64,000 nucleotides of DNA from Halopseudomonas sabulinigri (GCA_011053055.1 DRHT01000032.1:62001-126000); one strand, 5' to 3'; positions 25,992-35,397 are shown, counted from the first letter of the stretch. Notes: generated from the sequence alone by a model not told the origin. Translations and numbers: made by a program.

Positions 25992-26879
25992 ATGCAGGTG
26001 CTCTGCTGTGAGGATGATTTTGAATGTTGGCGCGATCAGGCTCGGCAGTTGCTGAGGCAGGATATCGCGCCGCATGCGGTGGTCTGGGAAGACCGCGACC
26101 ATCGGCAGTTATTCGCCTCTGAGCCGCTACCCGCTAGCACTCCCATGGCGGGACCAACGGCACAAGCGACGCGCATCCCGGCGAGGCTACTCGATGAGCT
26201 AAAACGTGCTGCGCAGTATCGCGTTTCTGGCCGCTGGAATCTGTTGTATCGCGTGCTCTGGCGGGTTGCTATGGGCGAGCGGCAAGCCATGTTAGCTGGT
26301 GATCGGGACGGCAGTGAGCTGCAACGGCGAATTAAATCTGTCAGCCGTGAAGCGCATCATCTGCACGCATTTGTGCGCTTTCATCCCGTAATGGGACGTG
26401 GCGGACTGGATTATGTCGCCTGGCATGAGCCCGCCCACGACATTTTGGCCAGCGCCAGCCTGCACTTCGCTGAGCGTTTAGGCCGCCAGCGATGGTTGAT
26501 AGTCTCGTCTCGCGATGCGGTCTGGTATGACGGTGAAACGCTGCACCATCGGCAGCCTTGCCCCGCAGATTGGGCTGCGTTAGCGGAGTCGGTGCGCGAT
26601 AACGCTGACCCGCTTTGGCAAACCTACTACAGCAGTATTTTTAATCCCGCGCGCCTTAATTCCAAGGTCATGCAAGGGCACATGCCATTGCGTTTCTGGG
26701 CGGGCTTGCCGGAAGGGCGAGTGATTCCTGCGCTGATGAGTAGGGCGAGAGCAGGCGCGCAAAAAGATGGTCAGGCAGAAGCCGTAGCGAGTAAATCAGG
26801 GAAGGTTATCCGCTCTGCCGCGTATGCAAAGGACGATAGCTTCGCCGGGGCAAAACCGGACGCGAAGCGCCCGGACTAG
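25992..26879 (+). CDS. TIGR03915/DUF4130-type putative DNA repair protein
   Basis: A 295-residue partner of the radical SAM protein. The conserved core includes KSVSREAHHLHAFVRFHPV, YVAWHEPAHDILASASLHFAERLG and WLIVSSRDAVWYDG. In many bacteria this domain is fused to a uracil-DNA-glycosylase (UdgX-type) domain; here the protein ends after a basic, low-complexity tail (KSGKVIRSAAYAKD) without it. Reaction unknown. Cotranscription with the upstream gene under the LexA box is inferred from the 10-bp gap. Confidence 0.82.
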   Translation: MQVLCCEDDFECWRDQARQLLRQDIAPHAVVWEDRDHRQLFASEPLPASTPMAGPTAQATRIPARLLDELKRAAQYRVSGRWNLLYRVLWRVAMGERQAMLAGDRDGSELQRRIKSVSREAHHLHAFVRFHPVMGRGGLDYVAWHEPAHDILASASLHFAERLGRQRWLIVSSRDAVWYDGETLHHRQPCPADWAALAESVRDNADPLWQTYYSSIFNPARLNSKVMQGHMPLRFWAGLPEGRVIPALMSRARAGAQKDGQAEAVASKSGKVIRSAAYAKDDSFAGAKPDAKRPD

Positions 26880-26886
26880 CATGCCG

Positions 26887-27519
26887 TTAGGGAGCCATGA
26901 CCCGCGGCAGCCATTTGGCTAGCTGGTCATTTTTCAGCGGCGGACGAATGAAGCCCACGTACTCGCCTTGCGGGTTGACCAGTACCACTTGACCGCTGTG
27001 ATCGACCAAGTAGTTTTCGTTACTGGTATCCGGCTCGATATAAGCGATGGATAGTGCCTTGGCGAGTTTCGCCAGTTCGCTGGACTCACCGGTTGCACCG
27101 GCAAAGTTGGCATTGAAATATTCAAGGTAGGTTGCCAATTGCTCGGGTGTGTCGCGGTTGGGGTCTACGCTGATGAGCGTGACTTGCAACTGCTCGCGTG
27201 TTTCAGCCGGTAACTTTGCGCTCAGTTGACGCAGGTCAGCCAGTGTTGTTGGGCAGACGTCCGGGCAGAAGGTGTAGCCGAAAAACAGCAGATCCCATTG
27301 GCCTTGAAGATCAGCTGTGCTCCATGGCTCGCCGGAAGCCGCCTGTAAATTAACGTCCGGAATTGACCGTGGGCTGTCGAACAAAAACATGCCGGCCTCT
27401 TGCAGCGCGTTGCTGTCGAATGGTACCGGGCGGGTTACCTTGTGAATGATGGCGCCCAGTACCAAAGCGACGCTGGCCGCACATATCAGTACGGTTTTTT
27501 GCACACCACTTAAAGCCAT
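26887..27519 (-). CDS. SCO1/SenC copper chaperone for cytochrome c oxidase
   Basis: A 210-residue membrane-anchored thioredoxin-fold protein that delivers copper to the CuA site of CoxB. It has one N-terminal helix (TVLICAASVALVLGAII), the copper motif FCPDVC with the downstream His in VDHSGQ. The start at 27519 overlaps the cyoE stop by 10 bp. It ends the heme/assembly operon, the PA0114 position. Confidence 0.9.
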   Translation of the reverse strand: MALSGVQKTVLICAASVALVLGAIIHKVTRPVPFDSNALQEAGMFLFDSPRSIPDVNLQAASGEPWSTADLQGQWDLLFFGYTFCPDVCPTTLADLRQLSAKLPAETREQLQVTLISVDPNRDTPEQLATYLEYFNANFAGATGESSELAKLAKALSIAYIEPDTSNENYLVDHSGQVVLVNPQGEYVGFIRPPLKNDQLAKWLPRVMAP

Positions 27520-28415
27520 CCAGCTACTCCCGCGTAGTGGTCTACCAACAGGGCTACAAATAGCCAAAGCAGGTACCACAGTGAAAATTTAAAGGTCTTT
27601 ATTGCGGCATGCGGGCGGCTATCTCGCCATAGTGCCCAGGCCCAGTCGATAAATCGCAGACCCAGTGCGGTTGCTACTACCAGATAGAGCACGCCGCTCA
27701 TGTGGATCACAAAGGGCAGCATGCTGACGGCCAGCAAGATGAAGGTATACAGCAGAATGTGCAGCTTGGTATAGCGCTCGCCATGCGTGACCGGCAGCAT
27801 GGGAATGTCTACCTTGGCGTACTCAGCTTTACGGTGAATTGCCAGCGCCCAAAAGTGGGGTGGCGTCCAGGCGAAGATGATCAATACCAGCAGTAGGCCT
27901 TCTGCCTGAATCTGCCCAGTGACAGCGGTCCAGCCCAGCAGCGGCGGTGCCGCGCCGGCAAGGCCGCCGATGACGATGTTTTGCGGCGTGGCGCGCTTGA
28001 GGAACGAGGTGTAAATCACCGCGTAGCCAAGTAGGGAGCCAAGCGTTAGCCACGCTGTCACTGCGTTGATCCACTGCAGCAATATGGCCATGCCGATACT
28101 GCCCAATGTGACGGCGAACAATAGCGCATTGAGCGGGTTAACCCGGCCTTGCGCTAGGGGACGGCGCTGAGTGCGCGCCATCTGCAGGTCAATGCGGCGG
28201 TCTACAACGTGGTTTACCGCCGCTGCTGAACCTGCGCACAGGGCGATACCCAGGTTGCCGAGCAATAACGTTTGCCAAGGCACCGCACCTTCGCTGGCCA
28301 GCAGCATGCCGATCGCCGAGGTGATAATCATCAAGGCGACAACCTTGGGTTTGGTCAGCTCGAGATAGTCGCGCCAGCCGGCACGAACCGCCAGCGTGTT
28401 ACTCACTGTTGTCAT
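27510..28415 (-). CDS. ctaB: Protoheme IX farnesyltransferase (heme O synthase)
   Basis: A 301-residue UbiA-family prenyltransferase with about nine membrane helices. It adds farnesyl to heme B. The Asp-rich motif NHVVDRRIDLQMART binds the diphosphate; a second loop is KAEYAKVDIPMLPVTHG. GGGGAG is six bases before the second of two in-frame ATGs, so 28415 is chosen. It lies between SCO and heme A synthase in the oxidase assembly locus. Confidence 0.94.
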   Translation of the reverse strand: MTTVSNTLAVRAGWRDYLELTKPKVVALMIITSAIGMLLASEGAVPWQTLLLGNLGIALCAGSAAAVNHVVDRRIDLQMARTQRRPLAQGRVNPLNALLFAVTLGSIGMAILLQWINAVTAWLTLGSLLGYAVIYTSFLKRATPQNIVIGGLAGAAPPLLGWTAVTGQIQAEGLLLVLIIFAWTPPHFWALAIHRKAEYAKVDIPMLPVTHGERYTKLHILLYTFILLAVSMLPFVIHMSGVLYLVVATALGLRFIDWAWALWRDSRPHAAIKTFKFSLWYLLWLFVALLVDHYAGVAGWL

Positions 28416-28476
28416 GGTCATCTCCCCTTCAGCGCGTCTAGCCCGCCGTTATCATTGTGCGTTGAGTATGGGGCAG

Positions 28477-29526
28477 TTAAAGCGAACCTGCCAGACTGCG
28501 ACGGCTTCTATTGGTGTTCATGTGTAAACGTGCTCTGGCTGGAGCGCGCAATCGATAGTTGACGCTGATGACGCTGAGTAACAGCAACGCTGCGACCCCG
28601 TTGTGCGCGACTGCGATCGGTAGGGGCAGGTGAGCCAGTACATTGGTTATGCCCAGCGCAACTTGCACAGCCAACGCTAAGGTGATCAGCCCGGCCAGCA
28701 GCGGATGACGGCTGCGCCAGAGCTGCCAAGCCAGCAGCAGCACCATGAAGGTGGTGATCAGCGCACCGATACGGTGACTGAAATGGATGGCTGTGCGTCC
28801 CGGCCCCTCCAGCATGCCACCGAGATAATTCGGGCCGACCTCCTGATGCAGGAGGTTGAAGCCGGTAGCAAAGTCCATCTCTGGCCACCATTCACCGTGG
28901 CAGGTGGGCAGGTCAATGCAGGCAACCGCGGCGTAATTGGTGCTGGTCCAACCACCTAGCATGATCTGGCCGATCACCACCAGCAAGGTGATGCGCGCCA
29001 GACTGCGTACGCGTGCGATACGTGGGCTGGCGGGTAACGTCGGTAGCCTGCCGGACAGGCGCAGGCTGAGCAACAACAACAGACTCAAGGTAGTGAAGCC
29101 GCCGATTAGGTGTGCGGTGACCACTTGTGGCCAAAGCTTGAGAGTGACTGTCCACATGCCAAACAGGCCCTGACAGATAACCAGTGCGAGCAGGCCCAAG
29201 CTAAGCGCAGTTGGATAACCCACCTGGTTACGCTGTTTAAGGCTGAATAATGCCAGGCCGAGAATGACCAGACCCAGCAGGCCAGCGGCGTAACGATGGA
29301 TCATCTCGGCCCACGCCTTGAATGCTTCAACGGGGTCGTCGGGAAAACGAAGTTGCGCAGTCTCCAGTGCGCCTGCACTTTGCGGCACGCTCAGGAAACC
29401 ATAGCAGCCGGGCCAGTCCGGGCAGCCCAATCCAGCATGCACCAGCCGTGTGTAAGCGCCAAGAATAACCACCGCGAAGCACAGCACTAGGCCGATCAAC
29501 GCCCATGTGTATCCGGGTTTGCGCAT
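28477..29526 (-). CDS. ctaA: Heme A synthase (COX15/CtaA)
   Basis: A 349-residue inner-membrane protein with about eight helices, converting heme O to heme A. Conserved heme-ligand histidines appear as ARLVHAGLGCPDWPGCYG, EMIHRYAAG, TAHLIGG and IHFSHRIGA. The cysteine pair GCPDWPGC near the N-terminus is typical of the type with periplasmic cysteines. It starts 2 bp after the preceding gene. Confidence 0.93.
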   Translation of the reverse strand: MRKPGYTWALIGLVLCFAVVILGAYTRLVHAGLGCPDWPGCYGFLSVPQSAGALETAQLRFPDDPVEAFKAWAEMIHRYAAGLLGLVILGLALFSLKQRNQVGYPTALSLGLLALVICQGLFGMWTVTLKLWPQVVTAHLIGGFTTLSLLLLLSLRLSGRLPTLPASPRIARVRSLARITLLVVIGQIMLGGWTSTNYAAVACIDLPTCHGEWWPEMDFATGFNLLHQEVGPNYLGGMLEGPGRTAIHFSHRIGALITTFMVLLLAWQLWRSRHPLLAGLITLALAVQVALGITNVLAHLPLPIAVAHNGVAALLLLSVISVNYRLRAPARARLHMNTNRSRRSLAGSL

Positions 29527-29528
29527 GT

Positions 29529-30131
29529 TTACCCCACCTTGGACAGTTTCAGCAGGCGCTTGAGATCATCGAGCAAGTATTTGCCGGGCTCGCTGGCGTT
29601 TTGATGCAATACCACACGCCCCAATGGATCAACCAGCCAAAGCTGTGGCCCTTGCTGCCAAGCGGCAGGTAAGGGTTGCAGGCTGTTGCTGTAGGCCGAG
29701 GGTGACAGCTCTGCTTGTTGCAAGCGCGGGAAACGTTTTTCAAGTTGTTGCTGTTGGCTGGTAGAAAGCGCGCTGCCGGTCGCAAGCATGTGCTCAACGC
29801 GATCCGCCTCACGACCTACCGCCACATTGATTTGACGGGCTTCGTGCACCAGCTGCTGACAAGCCTCGGCGCAATCAGCAGGGCTGGTGACCAGCAGTCG
29901 CCAGGATGCGCCATAACCGACCGGCGCTGCAGTCAGCTGCCAATCATCGACCTGGATAGTTGGCTCGACTAAATCAGACTTGTTTGAGTGATCCTGCGGA
30001 ATACCGACCTGGAAGTGCGCCATTAGGCCAGCGACCAATATGGGGCCAAATACCACCGCAGAGATAGCCAGCAGCTTTAGCTGCCCACGTGGGCGGCTGC
30101 GGGTCGGGTTATCGGTCATGCTCGTCATCAT
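29529..30131 (-). CDS. Conserved membrane-anchored protein of the cox locus (PA0111-like)
   Basis: A 200-residue protein with one N-terminal helix (LLAISAVVFGPILVAGL) and a periplasmic domain. The text AAPVGYGASWRLLVTSPADCAEACQQLVHEARQINVAVG and LWLVDPLGRVVLHQN recalls the thioredoxin-like SCO fold, with a Cys-x3-Cys, though its role in oxidase assembly is not established. The chosen start has GGGGGA upstream and overlaps the SURF1 gene by 23 bp; an ATG at 30119 is the alternative. Confidence 0.75.
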   Translation of the reverse strand: MMTSMTDNPTRSRPRGQLKLLAISAVVFGPILVAGLMAHFQVGIPQDHSNKSDLVEPTIQVDDWQLTAAPVGYGASWRLLVTSPADCAEACQQLVHEARQINVAVGREADRVEHMLATGSALSTSQQQQLEKRFPRLQQAELSPSAYSNSLQPLPAAWQQGPQLWLVDPLGRVVLHQNASEPGKYLLDDLKRLLKLSKVG

Positions 30132-30870
30132 TTTTATTATTCCCCCGGGGTTCGGGCCGTAAACCGGCCCAGACAAACAAAATAAGCAGTGCGCCGGCCA
30201 GGCAGAACCACTGCACGGCATAACCGGTGTGGCGGCTGGAGCTCATGGGTAGCACCGGCCAGTCGAGCCGCAAGGCAGCCGATGCGCTAGGTTCGATCAG
30301 GCGTGCACGCCAGTCGGCGAGCGGCACACCTGCCTGCTGACTCAGTTCGGCTAAATTGATCTGCGTGATAAGACGTGGCCAGCCAGTTGAATCAGCCTTG
30401 GCATCGCCCAGGCGAAATCCTGCTTGCGGATCGGGTAGCGCTTCGGCAAGCAGCCGCTGACTGCCTTCGGGCGTGCTGACTTGAATAGCCTCGCGGCGAT
30501 CTGGCCAAGGCCTCCAGCCGCGATTAATCAGCAGCCATTGACCGTTGTTATCGCGGAACGTTTGCAATACCTCGACGCCGGCGGCGCCATCACGGGTGCG
30601 ATTGTCTAGCAGCCAGATGCGCTGCTGATCGAAGTGGCCTTTTAAGGACAGACGCTGCCAGTTGGCAGGTCGTGGGTGATCCAGTAGGTTAAGGCTGAGC
30701 GCGGGCGCCTGCTGGCGCTCCAGCATCTGCAGTTCCAGCTGCTGTTTCTGTGCGGCGCGATCGAGTTGCCACAGCCCAAGGCCCAGCAGCAGCGGCAGAA
30801 ATGCCAAAGTGAACAGCCAGAGCCCCAAGCCCGGCGCAAAACGTCTGCGGCTGACAAGTGGTTCAGACAT
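30109..30870 (-). CDS. SURF1 family cytochrome oxidase assembly protein
   Basis: A 253-residue protein with a helix at each end (LGLWLFTLAFLPLLLGLGLW; WFCLAGALLILFVWAG) flanking a periplasmic domain. Signatures are LGLWQLDRAAQKQ, GHFDQQRIWLLDNRT and WLLINRGW. SURF1 supplies heme A to subunit I. The GTG two codons earlier is less likely than this ATG. Confidence 0.92.
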   Translation of the reverse strand: MSEPLVSRRRFAPGLGLWLFTLAFLPLLLGLGLWQLDRAAQKQQLELQMLERQQAPALSLNLLDHPRPANWQRLSLKGHFDQQRIWLLDNRTRDGAAGVEVLQTFRDNNGQWLLINRGWRPWPDRREAIQVSTPEGSQRLLAEALPDPQAGFRLGDAKADSTGWPRLITQINLAELSQQAGVPLADWRARLIEPSASAALRLDWPVLPMSSSRHTGYAVQWFCLAGALLILFVWAGLRPEPRGNNKNDDEHDR

Positions 30871-30934
30871 GATCACGATGTTGATCCTGCAGGGCTATAC
30901 TGGCGCGAATAAAAAGAAAAGGGGGTGTTTGCTC

Positions 30935-31150
30935 ATGTGGGTGAAAGTCGCGATTTTGGTTCTGCTGGCCGCAGTTGTCTGCAGCCTGTTCAGCGGGTTG
31001 TTGTTTTTGGTGAAAGACAGCGACAACCGCGGCGGCCGCTTGGTTAAAGCGCTGACCCTGCGGATCACATTGACCGTATTGTTGATGGCGTTGATTGCCT
31101 ACGGCTTCTGGTCCGGTGAGTTGAATTGGGGCGCGCCCTGGCTGCATTGA
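30935..31150 (+). CDS. DUF2909 twin-transmembrane protein
   Basis: A 71-residue protein with two helices (VAILVLLAAVVCSLFSGLLFLV; LTLRITLTVLLMALIAYGF) separated by a KDSDNRGGR loop. This is the small twin-TM protein found in pseudomonad cox loci (PA0109). Here it is on the opposite strand to its oxidase neighbours, 64 bp from SURF1 and facing CoxC, so it must have its own promoter in the short divergent gap. Function unknown. Confidence 0.82.
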   Translation: MWVKVAILVLLAAVVCSLFSGLLFLVKDSDNRGGRLVKALTLRITLTVLLMALIAYGFWSGELNWGAPWLH

Positions 31151-31181
31151 GCCAGAGCACGCAGTACGGTTTTGGGTAATG

Positions 31182-32069
31182 TTAGAAAATGTAGACAAAG
31201 ATGAACAACCCCACCCAAACCACATCGACAAAGTGCCAGTACCAACTGGCTGCCTCAAACCCAAAGTGCTTATCCGGCGTAAAGTGACCGCGAGTTATGC
31301 GAATTAACATGACCGCGAGAATGACCGTGCCCATGGTGACGTGCGCGCCGTGGAAGCCGGTCAGCATAAAGAACGTTGAGCCGTAAATTCCCGAGTTCAG
31401 AGTCAATCCCAGCTCGTGATAAGCGTGTTGGTATTCCAGCGCCTGCAACACCACAAAGATGACACCTAGCAGTACGGTCAGCCCCAGCCAGGCTTTGGTA
31501 GCCCTTCGCTTGTCAGCGCGCAGAGCGTGGTGTGCAAAGGTGACTGTCACACTGGAGGTGATCAGAATTATGGTGTTGAGTAATGGCAGCTGCCATGGCC
31601 CGATGGTTTCCGCAGGTCCCGGAAACGCCTTAGGGTCAGGGTTGCTCATCAGCGGCCAGGCAAACTGAAACTCCGGCCAGAGGATGTTGGTAACGCCCTT
31701 ATCACCTTCGCCGCCCAGCCAGGGGCCGGCAAAGGTGCGTACGTAAAACAGCGCGCCAAAGAAAGCCGCGAAGAACATGACCTCGGAAAAAATGAACCAA
31801 CCCATGCCCATGCGGAACGAGCGGTCCATTTGTGGGCTATACAGGCCCTGGTCGCTCTCTCTCACCACATTGCTGAACCAGCCGAACAGCATATAAATCA
31901 TCATCAGGGCGCCGGCGAACAAAAACCACTTGCCGGCGACGCTGCCTTCGCCACTGCTCATGCCGTTGATCATGCTGCCGCCGCCGAAAACCGTCAGCAA
32001 CAAGCCGACTGAGGCGATGATCGGCCACTTGCTCTGGGCCGGTACGTAGTAGGTTTCATGACTCGCCAT
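31182..32069 (-). CDS. coxC: Cytochrome c oxidase subunit III
   Basis: A 295-residue integral protein with seven predicted helices. Family motifs are FSEVMFFAAFFGALFYVR, TVTFAHHALRAD, GFHGAHVTMGT and the terminal WYWHFVDVVWVGLFIFVYIF. It follows ctaG in the minus-strand order coxB-coxA-ctaG-coxC. GGAG precedes the start. Confidence 0.96.
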   Translation of the reverse strand: MASHETYYVPAQSKWPIIASVGLLLTVFGGGSMINGMSSGEGSVAGKWFLFAGALMMIYMLFGWFSNVVRESDQGLYSPQMDRSFRMGMGWFIFSEVMFFAAFFGALFYVRTFAGPWLGGEGDKGVTNILWPEFQFAWPLMSNPDPKAFPGPAETIGPWQLPLLNTIILITSSVTVTFAHHALRADKRRATKAWLGLTVLLGVIFVVLQALEYQHAYHELGLTLNSGIYGSTFFMLTGFHGAHVTMGTVILAVMLIRITRGHFTPDKHFGFEAASWYWHFVDVVWVGLFIFVYIF

Positions 32070-32099
32070 CTGTTGTTCTCCTTATCCGGCAGTCTTTGT

Positions 32100-32666
32100 T
32101 CAGTTGCTCTGTGGCGCTGATATAGCCAGCTTCTCAGGCATCCGATCCGATACATCAAACAGCGTGTAGGCCAGCGTCAGGTGTTTTACGTCCTTGGGCA
32201 AAGCCGGGTCGACGATAAAACGTACCGGCATCAATACAGATTCGCCCGGCTGTAGCACCTGCTGGGTAAAACAAAAGCATTCAGTTTTGTGAAAGTAAGC
32301 CGCGGCTTTGGACGGCGCCACACTGGGAATGGCTTGCGCCACCATGGGCTGGTCGGTTGGATTGCTGGCGTGAAACAGCATCTCCCGCGTTTCGCCTGGA
32401 TGCAGCGTCAGCTCATCTGCCTCTGGTCCAAAAGACCAGCTCATGCCCTCGGCATTGGTGGCGAGGAACTGCACACGCAGTGTGCGGCTCTCGTCGATAT
32501 ATTCGCTCTCCTGCTGGTAGGCCGTGTCATTGGTCTTGCCGTTGATGCCTAAGGCATCACACATGACGTCATACAGCGGCACTAACGCAAAGCCGAAGGC
32601 AAACATCGCTACCACCGTTAGGAGCAAGCGTTTAACCAAACGCGCATTTGACTGCTGCTCGCTCAT
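32100..32666 (-). CDS. ctaG: Cytochrome c oxidase assembly protein CtaG/Cox11
   Basis: A 188-residue protein with one N-terminal membrane helix (LLLTVVAMFAFGFALVPLYDVMCDALG) and a periplasmic Ig-like domain. The copper motif is ECFCFTQQ. It delivers copper to the CuB site of subunit I. It starts 12 bp after coxA. Confidence 0.95.
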   Translation of the reverse strand: MSEQQSNARLVKRLLLTVVAMFAFGFALVPLYDVMCDALGINGKTNDTAYQQESEYIDESRTLRVQFLATNAEGMSWSFGPEADELTLHPGETREMLFHASNPTDQPMVAQAIPSVAPSKAAAYFHKTECFCFTQQVLQPGESVLMPVRFIVDPALPKDVKHLTLAYTLFDVSDRMPEKLAISAPQSN

Positions 32667-32678
32667 GTTTGCCTCCGA

Positions 32679-34262
32679 TTACTTCACTTCGGGCGGTGTG
32701 GTGAAGGTGTGATAGGGCGCTGGCGAGGGCACTGTCCACTCCAGACCTTCTGCACCTTCCCATGGGTTTGCTGCCGCTTTTGGGCCACCTTTGATGCACT
32801 TGATGACGATAAACAGGAACAGCAGCTGCGTTGCCCCGAACATGAAGGCGCCAATGGAGGACACCATGTTGAAGTTGGCAAACATGATGTTGTAATCGGG
32901 AATCCGCCTCGGCATGCCGGCAAGGCCAACAAAGTGCATCGGGAAAAACGCCAGGTTCATGCCGATAAAACTCATCCAGAAATGCGTCTTGCCCAGGGTT
33001 TCGTCATACATGTGGCCGGTCCATTTGGGCAGCCAGTAGTAAGCCGAAGCAAATATGCCGAAGATCGCGCCGGGCACCAGTACATAATGGAAGTGAGCCA
33101 CCACAAAGTAAGTATCGTGGTACTGAAAGTCCGCCGGAGCGATGGCCAGCATCAGGCCAGAGAAGCCGCCGATGGTGAACAGAATCACGAAGGCGATGGC
33201 AAATAGCATAGGCGTTTCAAAGGTCAGCGCACCGCGGAACATGGTGCTCACCCAGTTGAACACTTTTACCCCGGTAGGTACGGCGATCAGCATGGTGGCG
33301 TACATAAAGAACAGCTCGCCGGTGATCGGAATACCGACGGTGAACATGTGGTGCGCCCACACGATGAACGACAGGAAGGCAATGGCTGCGGTGGCGTAAA
33401 CCATCGAGGTGTAGCCAAACAGCGGCTTGCGGCTAAAGGTTGGAATGATCTGGCTGACCGCACCGAATGCCGGCAGGATCATGATGTACACCTCGGGGTG
33501 CCCGAAGAACCAGAAGATGTGCTGGAACATGACCGGGTCACCGCCACCGGCGGCGTTAAAGAAGCTGGTGCCGAAGTGGATATCCATCAGCATCATGGTG
33601 ACCACGCCTGCCAGCACCGGCATTACTGCGATCAATAGAAATGCGGTGATCAGCCAGGTCCAGACGAACAGTGGCATTTTCATCAAGGTCATGCCTGGCG
33701 CGCGCAGGTTGAGGATGGTCGCGATGATGTTGATCGCGCCCATGATCGAACTGATGCCCGCAAGGTGAATCGCGAAAATGAAGAAGGTCACGCTCGGTGG
33801 TGCGTAGGTGGTGGAGAGAGGCGCGTAGAAGGTCCAGCCAAAGTTCGGCCCGCCACCTTCCATGAACAGCGTCGAAAGCAACAAACCGAAGGCCATCGGT
33901 AGCAGCCAGAAGCTAAAGTTGTTCATGCGTGGCAGGGCCATATCTGGCGCCCCAACCATTAACGGAATCATCCAGTTGGCTAAACCAACGAAGGCCGGCA
34001 TCACGGCGCCAAACACCATGATCAGGCCGTGCGTGGTGGTCATCTGGTTGAAGAACTCGGGCTGCACTAACTGCAATCCCGGTTGGAACAACTCAGCACG
34101 AATGACCATGGCCATGCTGCCGCCGGCCAGGAACATGATGAAACTGAACCACAGGTACATGGAGCCGATGTCTTTGTGATTGGTGGTTAGCACCCACCGC
34201 ATCAGTCCCTTGGCCGGACCATGGGCATGGTCGGCGTGATGGTGATCGATCACTGCACTCAT
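32679..34262 (-). CDS. coxA: Cytochrome c oxidase subunit I (aa3-type)
   Basis: A 527-residue catalytic subunit with 12 helices. Heme and CuB ligands are visible: TTHGLIMVFG, WFFGHPEVYIMILPAFG with the Glu/His-Tyr region, WAHHMFTVG, and HDTYFVVAHFHYVL for the hemes. The N-terminal His-rich stretch DHHHADHAHG is a common extension in this family. It terminates proton-pumping aerobic respiration and is cotranscribed with coxB (10-bp gap). Confidence 0.97.
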   Translation of the reverse strand: MSAVIDHHHADHAHGPAKGLMRWVLTTNHKDIGSMYLWFSFIMFLAGGSMAMVIRAELFQPGLQLVQPEFFNQMTTTHGLIMVFGAVMPAFVGLANWMIPLMVGAPDMALPRMNNFSFWLLPMAFGLLLSTLFMEGGGPNFGWTFYAPLSTTYAPPSVTFFIFAIHLAGISSIMGAINIIATILNLRAPGMTLMKMPLFVWTWLITAFLLIAVMPVLAGVVTMMLMDIHFGTSFFNAAGGGDPVMFQHIFWFFGHPEVYIMILPAFGAVSQIIPTFSRKPLFGYTSMVYATAAIAFLSFIVWAHHMFTVGIPITGELFFMYATMLIAVPTGVKVFNWVSTMFRGALTFETPMLFAIAFVILFTIGGFSGLMLAIAPADFQYHDTYFVVAHFHYVLVPGAIFGIFASAYYWLPKWTGHMYDETLGKTHFWMSFIGMNLAFFPMHFVGLAGMPRRIPDYNIMFANFNMVSSIGAFMFGATQLLFLFIVIKCIKGGPKAAANPWEGAEGLEWTVPSPAPYHTFTTPPEVK

Positions 34263-34272
34263 GTCAGGTCTC

Positions 34273-35397
34273 CTATTGGCCGTCTTTGAAGTTGAGGATG
34301 TCCAGCGGGCTTACCACCTCACCGGTGTCGTTGCCCCATGCGTTGCGTTCATACGTAATGACCGCGGCCGCATCCACTTCAGAGAGTTGTTTGCCGAAGG
34401 CCGCCATTGCAGTGCCTGAACGGCCGTTGACGACGGTATTGATATGTTCTTGCACATCGTTGAGCACGATGTCGCTACCCTTGAGAGCTGGGAACATTGG
34501 GGGGATGCCTTCACCAGTAGGCTGGTGACAGGAAGCACACGCCGAGTTGTAGACTTTCTCGCCACGTGCGACCAGCTCTTCCAAGGTCCAGTCTTTCTCG
34601 CGGAGCTCAGCTTCCTTAGCGGCCGCTTCTTTCTGCTCGGCTAGCCAGGCGTCGTAATCTTCCTGGGTCTTGGCTTCCACCACGATAGGCATAAAGCCGT
34701 GATCTTTGCCGCAAAGCTCGGTGCATTGACCGCGGTAGATTCCGGGCTCATCGATACGCGTCCAGGACTCGTTGACGAAGCCAGGGATGGCGTCTTTTTT
34801 CACTGCGAAGGCAGGCACCCACCAGGAGTGAATGACGTCGGCGGAAGTAATCAGGAAGCGGATTTTTTTGCCGATCGGCACAACCAGTGGGTTGTCGACC
34901 TCAAGCAGATAATTGGGGTTCTTCGGCGAGATGTTGTTGATTTCATCGCGCGGAGTGGTCAGTGAGCTGAAGTAGCTGACGCCTTCGCCAACATACTTGT
35001 ACTGCCAGCGCCATTGATAACCGGTGACCAAAATATCGACGTCGGATTCGTCGGCATCGTACATCTCGATCAGGGTCTTGGTGGCAGGCACCGCCATAAC
35101 AATGAGAATAACGAGGGGGATAACCGTCCAGAGAATCTCGACTGTGAGGTTCTCATGAAAGGTAGCCGGTTTGCTGTGCTCGGATTTGCGATGCATCAGC
35201 ATCGACCAGAACATGACGCCAAACACGATGACGCCGATCACGACACAGATCCAGAAGATGGCCATGTGCAGGTCGAATACGGATTTACTCACTTCGGTGA
35301 CGCCCGGCCGCATGTTGACGCCCCATTCGGCACTGACAGCAAAGCCAGCGACGGACAGAGACAAGCCAACCAGCCAGGTCATTGCTGATCGCAACAT
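34273..35397 (-). CDS. coxB: Cytochrome c oxidase subunit II with fused cytochrome c domain
   Basis: A 374-residue subunit. A signal/anchor, two transmembrane helices (FDLHMAIFWICVVIGVIVFG and VEILWTVIPLVILIVMAV) and a cupredoxin domain with the CuA motif YRGQCTELCGKDHGFMPI are followed by a C-terminal cytochrome c domain with heme site CASCH and Met ligand probably in TAMAAF. The start at 35397 gives the expected signal; the frame is open 34 codons upstream. The upstream 440 bp hold its promoter. Confidence 0.96.
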   Translation of the reverse strand: MLRSAMTWLVGLSLSVAGFAVSAEWGVNMRPGVTEVSKSVFDLHMAIFWICVVIGVIVFGVMFWSMLMHRKSEHSKPATFHENLTVEILWTVIPLVILIVMAVPATKTLIEMYDADESDVDILVTGYQWRWQYKYVGEGVSYFSSLTTPRDEINNISPKNPNYLLEVDNPLVVPIGKKIRFLITSADVIHSWWVPAFAVKKDAIPGFVNESWTRIDEPGIYRGQCTELCGKDHGFMPIVVEAKTQEDYDAWLAEQKEAAAKEAELREKDWTLEELVARGEKVYNSACASCHQPTGEGIPPMFPALKGSDIVLNDVQEHINTVVNGRSGTAMAAFGKQLSEVDAAAVITYERNAWGNDTGEVVSPLDILNFKDGQ

